Positions 1-6,340 of a stretch of DNA of 25,247 nt are shown piece by piece. The DNA is taken from positions 1 through 25,247 of the IMG/VR virus record IMGVR_UViG_3300012005_000051, one strand, 5' to 3'. The stretch is from a virus. Under the pieces are notes generated by a model that did no database searches, was not told the DNA's origin, and was given only the letters and a program-made list of their open reading frames with translations. Within the stretch, counting starts at the first letter, position 1. The number at the start of each line of letters is the position of its first letter. A program made the translations under genes and the position numbers.

Positions 1-52
1 TCTCCACGCAAGGCGCTGTACTCTTTAAAACTTCTTTATTAATTATGATCAT
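1..52 (-). CDS. N-terminus of a gene cut by the left edge
   Basis: An ATG at 52-50 opens a frame that stays open to the edge of the window, giving about 17 residues (MIIINKEVLKSTAPCVE). An AAGGG sequence lies a few bases upstream. The start is the last of a chain of leftward genes and overlaps the TGA of the preceding 13-codon frame (ATGA). The opening, with a short amphipathic start followed by an Ala/Pro-Cys pair, resembles the N-termini of a common class of small phage proteins beginning like 'MKITKELL...AC'. The fragment is too short to assign a function. Confidence 0.45.
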   Translation of the reverse strand, partial: MIIINKEVLKSTAPCVE

Positions 53-90
53 TGTTTTCCCTTATTATTCGCACTTGCTTTATCGCTCAT
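49..90 (-). CDS. possible 13-aa micro-ORF or leader peptide
   Basis: An ATG at 90-88 is preceded by a very good ribosome-binding site (GGGGAG, 6 nt upstream) and encodes MSDKASANNKGKQ. Its TGA overlaps the ATG of the next frame, as in the coupled gene pairs elsewhere in this operon. It may be a true micro-protein or only a coupling leader for the edge gene. It sits just after the repeat-encoded gene at 117-386. No function can be given. Confidence 0.3.
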   Translation of the reverse strand: MSDKASANNKGKQ

Positions 91-116
91 CTCAATCTCC
101 CCACATTTCCACATGA

Positions 117-373
<257 letters not shown>

Positions 374-386
<13 letters not shown>

Positions 387-688
387 ATTTTACTCGTGAG
401 TGTATTAAAGGCATTTAAACTTAAAGGCATGATCTCAATTGCTTCAGTTAAAATAATTTCTGGCACCGCCATTGATATTTTATTATTCGGATCGGTAGAT
501 CCGTCGACTGATAATTGAGAAAGTGAGCAAGCATTTGACCAATAGAATACACGATGGGCATTTTTTAATACGACCTCTTTTCCTTTTCTGCTAACTAATT
601 CACCAAAGTGAACTCCGGCAGAATAAGTTCTAATCATAACAAGCTTTGTTCTTACTGCTTTCTTTTTAGCTACTACTTTCTTTTTCAT
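374..688 (-). CDS. DUF6948-like phage protein
   Basis: This is a 104-aa protein with a Lys-rich N-terminus (MKKKVVAKKKAVRTK) followed by a compact domain starting 'IRTYSAGVHFGELVSRKGKEV'-like at residues 19-40. That domain continues through a Trp-containing 'VFYWSNACSLSQLS' segment and a 'ILTEAIEIMPLS' segment near residue 85. This pattern matches what I remember of the DUF6948 family of small phage proteins, whose function is unknown. The start is firm: AAGGAG lies 7 nt upstream of the ATG. The C-terminal codons (TGG AAA AAA TAA) contain an A6 run, and the following repeat gene begins inside them in the -1 frame. The tight arrangement suggests the two products are made together. Confidence 0.7.
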
Positions 689-699
689 AAATATCTCCT

Positions 700-897
700 T
701 TAATTTTTAAATAAGTCGTAATGACTAACTTTAACTAATTCTCTTTTTACTTTCGGCATCGCTACGACCAACGGACAAGTGCATCTTTTTAAAATCAAAA
801 AAGTCTTCGGTCTCCGATTAAAATAACCAAAATCATACCCATAAAACTCGTAAGGTTTTTGAATCTTGCTCGGTCGGCGGGTAATTTTATTATGCAC
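700..897 (-). CDS. small basic protein, unknown function
   Basis: This 65-residue frame starts with GTG (897-895) and overlaps the end of the upstream gene by 8 nt. AAGGA lies 6 nt before the GTG. The protein is strongly basic (many Lys/Arg), rich in Tyr/Phe in the middle (EFYGYDFGYFNRR), and has a CTC pair near residue 39. I do not recognise a family. Position and spacing make it a genuine member of the leftward operon, lying between the zinc-ribbon-like protein and the DUF6948-like gene. Confidence 0.6.
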   Translation of the reverse strand: MHNKITRRPSKIQKPYEFYGYDFGYFNRRPKTFLILKRCTCPLVVAMPKVKRELVKVSHYDLFKN

Positions 898-1132
898 TCC
901 TCATCCTTTTATTTTTACAATCCAGCTTCCCGCAATGCATGCGATTTCCTTCGACTAGTGCTCTCTTGTCACGCTCACAGTAATCACCACAACGACAAAG
1001 ACACTTGAGGATGATTTTATATTTACAAGGATTGCCTAACTCGCGCCCTGTAAAAGTTTTAATACTTGGTAAAATCTCAACTACAGTCAAGGTGCCAAAT
1101 TTCTGCCCGACAAATGCATTGGTCTTAATCAT
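890..1132 (-). CDS. zinc-finger-like small phage protein
   Basis: This is an 80-aa protein with a beta-hairpin start 'GQKFGTLTVVE' (residues 9-19) followed by a cysteine cluster: CLCRCGDYC around residues 44-52, then HCGKLDC near 66-72. The 'G.+FG.LTV.E ... C.C.CG' layout is typical of small phage proteins related to the N-terminal zinc-binding part of HNH/AP2-type homing proteins. No HNH catalytic motif is present, so a DNA-binding or structural zinc domain is more likely than a nuclease. The start overlaps the upstream stop by 8 nt, and AGGG is about 11 nt upstream. Confidence 0.6.
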   Translation of the reverse strand: MIKTNAFVGQKFGTLTVVEILPSIKTFTGRELGNPCKYKIILKCLCRCGDYCERDKRALVEGNRMHCGKLDCKNKRMRSA

Positions 1133-1331
1133 CGTGGACTATCCCTTTATTGTGCAATAACATTCTTAAGCGAGCGTTAGTCAGCAAGGTTTCTCGAAGC
1201 ATATCGCATTTTAAATCGTAGATATCGCCAATCCGATCAACTTCTTTTTGGCAAGTTTCAGCGCGGTCAAACTGCTCATCGCCTCGCTTTCTTTCATTTT
1301 CGCAATCAATGCAAACTACGTCTTCAGACAT
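1125..1331 (-). CDS. small coiled-coil protein with a CxxC pair
   Basis: This is a 68-residue protein that starts MSEDVVCIDCENERKR, giving a CxxC pair at residues 7-10. A charged helical stretch with heptad-like character follows (about 20-60, 'QKEVDRIGDIYDLKCDMLRETL'-like). It has the form of a short zinc-binding or disulfide head with a coiled coil. The ATG overlaps the stop of the exonuclease gene by one base (TAATG), so it is probably translated by coupling. No family is recognised. Confidence 0.6.
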   Translation of the reverse strand: MSEDVVCIDCENERKRGDEQFDRAETCQKEVDRIGDIYDLKCDMLRETLLTNARLRMLLHNKGIVHDD

Positions 1332-2125
1332 TACAAGACTCCCTGTTCTTTATGAAAACACCAATGAGGCGCACCTATATTCTCGATCTTGTCACTATAT
1401 CCAACATATTGTTTTGGATTGTTTAAATAATCTTTATATTTCGCCAGGCTCTTCTTATAGCTGGCACGGCCAATATCAATTGACGGTTGATCTAGGGAAT
1501 AGCAAGCGACTCCGTGCTGTCTGGCACCGCGCTCAACTGCGATGAATAGAAACCCCGTCGCACCAAGACCGTTCTGAGCGCAAAGGTCGATATAAAAAGC
1601 AGCTTGCTGATAATAATTATACTTGCCAATTGATCTAGCAAATTCCGAAGCACTAGCATCCTGGCAGGACTTCAAGTCAATTACGTATCCATTATTTAAA
1701 AGATCAATCTTGGCCCTAACTGGTACGCCATCGAACTCTCCAGTTAAAACACCCTCACACTGGGCACCATTTAAAACATTCTTGGCCATCGGGTGTGCCC
1801 TTAGATTATCTCGAAGTTGGTTAATCTCCCTCCAATCAGAAGCGGAAATTACTTCACGTCCAGAATCTAAAAGATGTTGATATTGATCTTTTCCGATTTT
1901 AGTACGACGGTCCATCCCCTCGGGAGACACGATATAGTTTTGATGAAAATTAGACTCTTCTAAAACATAAGAATGGAGTGCTCTTCCGAATCCCATTGAA
2001 GAAGTATCTTCTTTTTGATCTTTGTTTAAGTAATGTGAAATGGATTTTTCGATTAGTTTACAATCTGAATTTGAAATCTCTGGACGTGAAAAATAGAGTG
2101 AATCTGAAATTGGACCTAAAATCAT
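1331..2125 (-). CDS. RecE-type PD-(D/E)XK exonuclease (DUF3799-like)
   Basis: This 264-aa protein has the signature of phage RecE/exodeoxyribonuclease-VIII-like nucleases. It has a helical 'FGRALHSYVLEE' motif with His51, a core 'GVPVRAKIDLL...GYVIDLKSC' supplying Asp141 and the D150-L-K152 metal-binding pair, and a 'YYQQAAFY' helix (171-178) supplying the conserved Gln and Tyr. The family degrades one strand of duplex DNA to expose ssDNA for annealing. The natural partner here is the RecT-like protein encoded at 3700-4434. I prefer the ATG at 2125 over a GTG four codons upstream because GTGGGG lies 6 nt before this ATG and would be inside the coding region otherwise. A promoter-like sequence lies just upstream. 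Confidence 0.82.
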   Translation of the reverse strand: MILGPISDSLYFSRPEISNSDCKLIEKSISHYLNKDQKEDTSSMGFGRALHSYVLEESNFHQNYIVSPEGMDRRTKIGKDQYQHLLDSGREVISASDWREINQLRDNLRAHPMAKNVLNGAQCEGVLTGEFDGVPVRAKIDLLNNGYVIDLKSCQDASASEFARSIGKYNYYQQAAFYIDLCAQNGLGATGFLFIAVERGARQHGVACYSLDQPSIDIGRASYKKSLAKYKDYLNNPKQYVGYSDKIENIGAPHWCFHKEQGVL

Positions 2126-2163
2126 GTGATGCCCCACTGAAAAAAGTTATTTGGTAAAATTAA

Positions 2164-2190
2164 AATATAGCAAAAATCTATCTAAGTCAA
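2164..2190 (-). promoter_or_regulatory. sigma70-like promoter for the exonuclease operon
   Basis: On the minus strand TTGACT (2190-2185) is followed after 15 nt by TATATT (2169-2164). A 17-nt spacing to TATTTT (2167-2162) is also possible. It lies between the stop of the endonuclease-like gene and the exonuclease start. The early promoter near 7640 has the same TTGAC(A/T)-15-TATA(G/T)T layout. Confidence 0.5.
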
Positions 2191-2201
2191 ATAGGCAAGG
2201 G

Positions 2202-2666
2202 CTATTCCCAACCAACTATTATCCGGTGAAACATGGCCGCTATTTGCTTGTATTCTGCCGCTTCAACTAACACCATTTTTTCATCAGGGAAGTATTTGGC
2301 GAATCTTTTAAGCTTAGTTTTAGATTTCGGATCAAGCCATCCCTTTAACTCAATCCAATATTGAGAACCATCTAGATTAGTTATTCGATAGTCGGGCCTA
2401 TAGCTACTACAGCCTCTTTTAATCTTTTCGAAGTAAAAAGTAGTAGGTTCATACTCCCATCCCTTAATCTCACCTATCTCTACCCTGTATTGAAGGAATC
2501 GAGTAAAGTTCTTCTCGTAAGACGAGCGTACAAAGATTCTCTGGCCTCCGACTTCAATCCAGCCTGAATTATAGTTAGATTCTTTTTTCTTCTTCTCTTT
2601 CTTGGTCGGCAAGGTTTTTGGGAGAATTGGCTTTTGTTTGGAAAGTAGCTCATCAATCTTGGACAT
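2202..2666 (-). CDS. PD-(D/E)XK endonuclease-like protein
   Basis: This is a 154-aa protein. After a Lys-rich linker (residues 11-30) it has a nuclease core: 'SSYEKNF' with Glu51, 'SYRPDYRI' with Asp92, and 'YWIELKGW' with Glu106 and Lys108. That E...PD...ExK arrangement is typical of small phage PD-(D/E)XK endonucleases of the DUF1064/T7 endonuclease I-like type, which cut branched DNA or packaging intermediates. The 'GWLDPKSKTKLKRFAKYFP' tail after the core is also typical. The start is supported by AAAGGA 6 nt upstream. It is the first gene leftward of the structured RNA region. Confidence 0.7.
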   Translation of the reverse strand: MSKIDELLSKQKPILPKTLPTKKEKKKKESNYNSGWIEVGGQRIFVRSSYEKNFTRFLQYRVEIGEIKGWEYEPTTFYFEKIKRGCSSYRPDYRITNLDGSQYWIELKGWLDPKSKTKLKRFAKYFPDEKMVLVEAAEYKQIAAMFHRIIVGWE

Positions 2667-3097
2667 CTAGTTCCTTTGGTTTTTGGGTATAACGGAGCTT
2701 ACTGGCGGTGAAACTCTTAGGAACTACCCTACTTGCTTCTAGCTGGTGCCAGCCTTTCTATCAGTGTTTCTTCTTATCCGTCTCGTTTCCCAGTCGCAGT
2801 TGGGCCATTGAGTATCACCATGCCTAATCTTTAGCCCTTTCAATCCTAAAAAGTGCGTTCGATACGAGTCTCGAATAAGACCTTATTCACCTACAGACCA
2901 TTATTGGCCATTGGAATATCTAAACACTGAAAAGTTAATATGATTACGCTCCGTAAGTTATAATCATAGGCGGCGACCGGACCAATACGCGCTTAATTCC
3001 GGTCAATTCTTCAGAGAGTCGTTTTCCTACGTGCGAATCTTGAGCGCACGAATACTAGCTCGTTAAAGTTCCATTTTATTAAAGAATAATGGGAGAA

Positions 3098-3226
3098 AAT
3101 TCTATAAGTTTCAGCGTCTGCCAAGAATTAGAGTTGATTATTAGGATAAGTTTATATATTGTAAAGCTACTAATTCTCACAATTAGTGCCAATCGCCCCA
3201 TAATTCTATAAGCTTCTCTGCCAAGA
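3098..3226 (+). repeat. two-copy direct repeat near the 3' end of the RNA region
   Basis: AATTCTATAAG is followed by TCTGCCAAGA at 3098-3108 plus 3117-3126, and again at 3202-3212 plus 3217-3226. The two blocks are 8 nt apart in the first copy and 4 nt apart in the second. The copies flank the ACTAATT hairpin. The second copy lies in the loop of the terminator-like structure. Confidence 0.8.
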
Positions 3227-3249
3227 GTGTTTTAGATCGGGGCTTTTTT
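3195..3249 (+). terminator. terminator-like structure ending the RNA region
   Basis: GCCCC (3195-3199) pairs with GGGGC (3239-3243), which is followed directly by T6 (3244-3249). The long loop holds a second small hairpin, CTCT-gcca-AGAG (3216-3227). The large loop is not classical, so it could be an attenuator controlling the gene at 3311 rather than a plain terminator. Confidence 0.55.
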
Positions 3250-3310
3250 GTCTTTACAGCTCAAGCAATAAGCCATATTAACTTCGCATAACTAAAACAA
3301 AGAGCATTTC

Positions 3311-3628
3311 GTGATTCCAAAAAACCAAGATTATTACGATCCAAGGGAAGCAAACGAGAAGAGGTATTCTATTCCTAGGGGGGACTTAAAGAAGGCCATC
3401 GCTTACCTGGAACACAAGGAAGCTCGTGAAAAAGTAAAGGCTAGTATGTATAAGGTTTCTGATGTCGGACTCAACAACAGACTTCCTGCTAGCTTAAAAC
3501 TGGTTCGTTTTATCAAAAACAAAAACATTGAAGTTTCAAATAATCTAAAGAGATTCGAGGCGATTGCCATTATAGAAGAATTAGGATTTTCTGTAGATAT
3601 GAACGATTTGATAATTTTGGATGAATAA
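3311..3628 (+). CDS. 105-aa basic protein, unknown function
   Basis: It starts with GTG at 3311, with AAAGAG about 7 nt upstream, and is the only rightward gene in the left third of the window. The protein is rich in Lys, Arg and Glu, looks all-helical in the middle ('RGDLKKAIAYLEHKEAREKVKAS'-like, residues 23-45) and ends acidic (MNDLIILDE). No signal peptide, membrane segment or catalytic motif is visible and I do not recognise a family. It lies directly downstream of the structured RNA and its terminator-like element, so it may be controlled by read-through. The length does not fit type III toxins of the ToxN kind (about 170 aa). Convergent transcription from the RecT operon is stopped by a terminator overlapping its end. 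Confidence 0.6.
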   Translation: MIPKNQDYYDPREANEKRYSIPRGDLKKAIAYLEHKEAREKVKASMYKVSDVGLNNRLPASLKLVRFIKNKNIEVSNNLKRFEAIAIIEELGFSVDMNDLIILDE

Positions 3629-3650
3629 AAAAGGCCCTCCGAAAAGGGCC
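3627..3650 (-). terminator. Rho-independent terminator of the leftward early operon
   Basis: On the minus strand a perfect 6-bp stem GGCCCT/AGGGCC with a 6-nt loop (3633-3650) is followed by six U (A6 at 3627-3632 on the + strand). It stops leftward transcription after the RecT-like gene and overlaps the last codon of the convergent gene at 3311-3628. Confidence 0.85.
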
Positions 3651-3699
3651 AATTGAAATCAAAGACCAAAGGGGCCTTGATGAACGTGAGAATTATAGT

Positions 3700-4434
3700 T
3701 TAACTCGAAAACACTTGTGTGGCCAAACTGGCCGCTTCTTTATCGCTAGTTTTGTCGTTATAATCTTCCATTTCGTCCCCAAAATAAAGCCCACGAATAG
3801 CATCTGGAGTAAGCCATTTGGCCACTCGTCCAGCGCACCTCCTAAAAAGCATATCTCTGGGGTGTTTATTCCAGGTTTCATTAGTAGTCCCAGAGAGGGT
3901 TTTGTCGTCCATGGTAAACGAAATTCTAGATCCACAATCGTGACCTTTTCTTTTGGCATAAATCTCGCACCCAAAAAAGACCTGGCCCTTCTTAGGTCTT
4001 TCAATTAAGTTGCCAACTTCATCAAAGAAAGTAACCTGGAACTCTTCGAGGTATCCCGATGAGTGCATAAGCCCTAAATAGGTATCACCAAAGATCGCCA
4101 CCTTCCCTTTTAAGACGTAAAAATCTTTAAGGGAAGAACTAGGAAGCCCAAACTCTTTAATGGTTTGAATGGCTATTACGAGCTGCGAGGCTTTCTTAAA
4201 ACTGTCGCTTACCAGTAAATTATCCATTAGGTATTGAGCATAGGCCAATTGCTCTCCCATAGAGTTGAGAGTATAGTTACCATCGATCATTTCCAGGCCC
4301 TTTTTAGTTTCTGGTGTCAATTTTTTGACGGACATTTCTTTAGGTACCTCATCCTTAACCCATCCAGAATCGGTTTCTTTTTCTCCGATAGTCATTTGCT
4401 TAATGTCGTTTAGTAGTTTTTGATCTTTTGTCAT
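3700..4434 (-). CDS. recT: RecT-family ssDNA-annealing protein
   Basis: This 244-aa protein fits the RecT family of phage single-strand annealing proteins. Residues 105-133 ('FYVLKGKVAIFGDTYLGLM...SGYLEEFQV') match the family's 'NGK..IFGD..L.L+..SG' core. Residues 188-223 ('WNKHPRDMLFRRCAGRVAKW...PDAIRGLYFGDEME') match the conserved C-terminal helical motif. The protein coats ssDNA and pairs it with a complementary strand, normally after resection by a RecE-type exonuclease, here probably the one at 1331-2125. AAGGGG precedes the ATG. The gene is the last of the leftward early operon, just before a strong terminator. Confidence 0.83.
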   Translation of the reverse strand: MTKDQKLLNDIKQMTIGEKETDSGWVKDEVPKEMSVKKLTPETKKGLEMIDGNYTLNSMGEQLAYAQYLMDNLLVSDSFKKASQLVIAIQTIKEFGLPSSSLKDFYVLKGKVAIFGDTYLGLMHSSGYLEEFQVTFFDEVGNLIERPKKGQVFFGCEIYAKRKGHDCGSRISFTMDDKTLSGTTNETWNKHPRDMLFRRCAGRVAKWLTPDAIRGLYFGDEMEDYNDKTSDKEAASLATQVFSS

Positions 4435-4445
4435 TTTAGTGCCCC

Positions 4446-4736
4446 TTAGTAATGATATTTATAAACGTAATTTTCGATGATCATTTTCATTGTTAGCAAG
4501 AGAAATGCAATAAAGCAAAAATACCAAAAAGTAGTTCCATTCTTTTCAATTTTCTCAGTTGCTCCCTTCCGCTTACTTTTTGATAGGTCTTCGATTAACC
4601 CCAGGTTGTTTTTAACTCGATAAAGAATTTTATCAATTTTCTCAGTATCCAGAATAGAATAAGTTTCGGCCTTGAGTGCTACCGATAAAATATCTAGGTA
4701 ATCCTGATGATTATGCTCTTGTGATTGCTTTTTCAT
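4446..4736 (-). CDS. small tail-anchored membrane protein
   Basis: This is 96 aa if started at ATG 4736, which has AAGGG 9 nt upstream. A longer in-frame start at 4802 lies wholly inside the preceding gene and lacks a ribosome-binding site. The N-terminal two thirds are hydrophilic, helical and Lys/Glu-rich. Residues about 69-87 (FWYFCFIAFLLLTMKMII) form one membrane helix, followed by a short Tyr/Lys tail. This is the shape of a C-terminally anchored inner-membrane protein. It overlaps the helicase-loader-like gene by 26 nt. Candidate roles are tethering replication to the membrane or superinfection exclusion, but neither is shown by the sequence. Confidence 0.6.
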   Translation of the reverse strand: MKKQSQEHNHQDYLDILSVALKAETYSILDTEKIDKILYRVKNNLGLIEDLSKSKRKGATEKIEKNGTTFWYFCFIAFLLLTMKMIIENYVYKYHY

Positions 4737-5202
4737 TGCTAGTACCCTTGATAGTATCCAAAAAGAAGGATGGTTTATTAATAATAGACTTAAATGCCTC
4801 AATCATATCTTTTTTATACATTTTTTGGCATTCGTTAAAGCCATAATCTGTTACAAATTGAACAAGTTCACTACGATTATTTTGGATAAAATAGTGATAG
4901 TTTCCGGCCGATGTTTTAATTGCCATCTCGAACTCTCCTGTTAGCTCAAGGGCCCTTTGGTCCAACGTCCCAATAGGTCTCAAGATAGTGAAGTAGTCAT
5001 TGATCCCAGGAAAATAAGGACTTCTTTGGAGGATATACTCCGATGCCTTGCTAATTTCATCATAGCTAAAATATTTCACCAGGTATTCAGCATAGGCAGC
5101 AATTTGCTTTTCTGTGCGTTCAACGTTTTTAACTATGGCCAGATGACATAAGAGCTTGGCCACATTTATCGGTAAAGCATTTTTTTGACTTTGTGTTTCC
5201 AT
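4711..5202 (-). CDS. helicase-loader-like replication protein
   Basis: This 163-aa protein's N-terminal half is a helical domain with the pattern seen in phage helicase loaders/inhibitors of the G39P type: 'VAKLLCHLAIVKNVERTEKQIAAYAEYLVKY' shape, then 'YDEISKASEYIL' and 'YFPGINDYFTILRP' (about residues 65-78; a 'FPs+.ei' motif). It lies in the same operon as the replication initiator (5750-6340). The C-terminal half is helical and unassigned. No Walker motif is present, so it is not a DnaC-type ATPase. The start is firm, with AAGGGGG 5 nt before the ATG. A replication accessory role is inferred and the exact family is uncertain. Confidence 0.5.
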   Translation of the reverse strand: METQSQKNALPINVAKLLCHLAIVKNVERTEKQIAAYAEYLVKYFSYDEISKASEYILQRSPYFPGINDYFTILRPIGTLDQRALELTGEFEMAIKTSAGNYHYFIQNNRSELVQFVTDYGFNECQKMYKKDMIEAFKSIINKPSFFLDTIKGTSNEKAITRA

Positions 5203-5456
5203 GAGACCCCCTTTTTTAGTTCACTGACTTCCATTTTCGCATCACCCATTAAGACTCTATAAGATTGAGCTCCGATTATAATTTCAACACATTTATCAAA
5301 GGTTAAGTCTGGTTCGCTGTCTTTAAATTTTAACCAAAGCTTGCGACTTGCGATTAAAAAATGCTCAGAAACATAATGCCCTCTAAATTTATAATAAGTA
5401 TTTAGCCCGGTATATTCACACTGCCCTTCTTTTTCACATGGTATTAGCTCATTCAT
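5166..5456 (-). CDS. 96-aa hypothetical early protein
   Basis: It begins MNELIPCEKEGQCEYTGLN with two Cys at residues 7 and 13, and continues with an aromatic, charged sequence ('YYKFRGHYVSEHFL', 'FDKCVEIIIGAQSYRVLMG'). The end is Lys-rich. No known domain is evident. The ATG overlaps the TGA of the micro-gene at 5453-5578 (ATGA) and AGGA lies 6 nt upstream. Its end overlaps the next gene by 37 nt, typical of the tight packing in this operon. Confidence 0.6.
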   Translation of the reverse strand: MNELIPCEKEGQCEYTGLNTYYKFRGHYVSEHFLIASRKLWLKFKDSEPDLTFDKCVEIIIGAQSYRVLMGDAKMEVSELKKGVSWKHKVKKMLYR

Positions 5457-5578
5457 TCCTCTTCCTCGCTATGACATTCGGTTTCTATTATGTGATCTTC
5501 TTCATTCTCGAAGTTATGAAATCGATCATCTAGGTCGAGATCAGGATACGAGTGCTCGTCAAGCCTATTTCTATTCAC
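5453..5578 (-). CDS. 41-aa acidic micro-protein
   Basis: A GTG start at 5578-5576 has a near-perfect ribosome-binding site (AAGGGGG, 6 nt upstream). The frame encodes MNRNRLDEHSYPDLDLDD and so on, ending in ETECHSEEEE. It is very acidic, with no hydrophobic core, and probably disordered. Its start overlaps the upstream TGA (GTGA) and its stop overlaps the downstream ATG, so it is flanked by coupled genes on both sides. Strong acidity would suit a DNA-mimic or a protein-binding peptide, but that is only a guess. Confidence 0.65.
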   Translation of the reverse strand: MNRNRLDEHSYPDLDLDDRFHNFENEEDHIIETECHSEEEE

Positions 5579-5775
5579 CTATTCCCCCTTGTTATGTTTT
5601 CTTCTGATTCTGCTAATTGCTTCAAGAGCCATCTATTTTCATTTTCAAGCTTGCTTATTCTAGTTCTGGCCAAGTTTAAATCACGGACAACTCTTTCACT
5701 GAATACAGTATCCTGGGCTTTTTTCCGCCTACAGATTAGCTTAAAAAGCTTATTTAAAATATTGATCAAACGCAT
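5575..5775 (-). CDS. 66-aa amphipathic/coiled-coil protein
   Basis: The N-terminus (MRLINILNKLFKLICRRKK) is an amphipathic, basic helix that could lie on a membrane. It is followed by a clear coiled-coil segment with heptads (about residues 32-58, 'LNLARTRISKLENENRWLL'). The start is inside the end of the replication initiator gene, with GGAGG only 3 nt before the ATG, so initiation is probably helped by coupling. No family is recognised. Confidence 0.55.
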   Translation of the reverse strand: MRLINILNKLFKLICRRKKAQDTVFSERVVRDLNLARTRISKLENENRWLLKQLAESEENITRGNR

Positions 5776-6340
5776 ACGCCTCCATCTTTTCAGTTTTCTG
5801 CTGCTTCTCTACTTCATTCAAATATCCTATAAACTTAGTCCCAAAGAGTGTTTCTGGCCTAAGATAGGCAGCAAACTTGGACCCAAGCCAATCTTTACAT
5901 TTTTTGTCGATCACTGTTTTAAAGTCTTCTGCCTTGACCCCTTCTCTAATGCGAGCATTAATCTGGGATTGAACCTTGGGTGTCGCTTTGAATTTTCGAT
6001 CAAGCTTATGGTTTAAGTAGTCAATCGCGTCTTTGGCAATGTTTTGAGTCTTCTCGCTATGTTCGATGTTTTTCTCCGCAAAAGCCTCAGTGGCCATACT
6101 CATAGAACGCATAATCTCAGGGGCAAGGGTATAAACCTTGTAGATCTGAACTTTAATTATCTTTTCCTTAAGAAGTTCTTTAAAGAGAGTATAGCTATGC
6201 CGTGATAGGGATTTACTAAGCTTTAAAAACCTAAATGCCTCTTGCCTAGTAAAGCTTCCGGCCGGATTCATGGCCCTAATACATGCCTGGAGCATAGTGG
6301 TCACCCGTTCACTCCGAGAAAGATATTTTTTATCCATCAT
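5750..6340 (-). CDS. phage replication-initiation protein (DnaD/phg_2220 C-terminal type)
   Basis: This is 196 aa from ATG 6340. Residues about 105-176 carry the conserved domain of phage replication proteins of the TIGR02220/Phg_2220_C type: 'AIDYLNHKLDRKFKAT', 'IREGVKAEDFKTVID', 'DWLGSKF' and 'YLRPETLFGTKFIGYLNE'. The N-terminal part (10-75) looks like a winged-helix DNA-binding domain. The family binds the phage origin and recruits the helicase loader, fitting the loader-like gene downstream. A longer frame to 6418 exists but would overlap the HNH gene by 89 nt. The double ATG at 6340/6337 overlaps the HNH stop in the usual way, so I prefer it. Confidence 0.8.
   Translation of the reverse strand: MMDKKYLSRSERVTTMLQACIRAMNPAGSFTRQEAFRFLKLSKSLSRHSYTLFKELLKEKIIKVQIYKVYTLAPEIMRSMSMATEAFAEKNIEHSEKTQNIAKDAIDYLNHKLDRKFKATPKVQSQINARIREGVKAEDFKTVIDKKCKDWLGSKFAAYLRPETLFGTKFIGYLNEVEKQQKTEKMEAYAFDQYFK

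Larger units (their letters stand above)
2692..3249 (+). ncRNA. candidate large structured non-coding RNA (~560 nt)
   Basis: This gene-free stretch contains many complementary segments. A long-range helix pairs 2754-2769 with 2922-2934 (CTTT, a 3-nt bulge, TCAGTGTTT against AAACACTGAAAAG; 13 bp). Perfect hairpins include GAATAA/TTATTC (2873-2888), ATGATTAC/GTAA..TAATCAT (2940-2967), GACCGGA/TCCGGTC (2975-3004), CGTGCG/CGCACG (3030-3050), CCATT/AATGG (3071-3092) and ACTAATT/AATTAGT (3169-3187). ACGGAGC at 2692-2698 can pair over 7 bp with GCTCCGT in the loop of the 2940-2967 hairpin, a possible pseudoknot. Rightward orientation is inferred from the downstream T6 terminator and from G-U pairs that exist only on this strand (CCCAG/TTGGG near 2790-2805). 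No convincing promoter is visible; TATAAC at 2688-2693 is a weak candidate. Size and phage context recall large ornate RNAs such as GOLLD or ROOL, but I cannot match a consensus by eye. A replication-origin or leader structure is the alternative. Confidence 0.5.

Noticed and set aside
1309-1880. Rightward frames opposite the exonuclease gene (1309-1545, 1623-1880)
   Set aside because: They lie antisense to a gene with clear nuclease motifs, lack ribosome-binding sites and show no recognisable sequence.
2667-3300. tRNA or tmRNA genes in the gene-free region
   Set aside because: GTTCGAT near 2857-2863 resembles a T-loop, but no matching acceptor and anticodon stems form on either strand.
3195-3628. 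Classical type III toxin-antitoxin locus (ToxIN family)
   Set aside because: The order fits, but there are only two imperfect repeats instead of a tandem array of ~35-nt units. The 105-aa protein is too short and too helical for a ToxN-type beta barrel.
4737-4802. Longer start for the tail-anchored membrane protein, with a hydrophobic MRHLSLLLIN leader
   Set aside because: The extension is fully inside the upstream gene's reading frame and has no ribosome-binding site, whereas ATG 4736 has AAGGG at good spacing.
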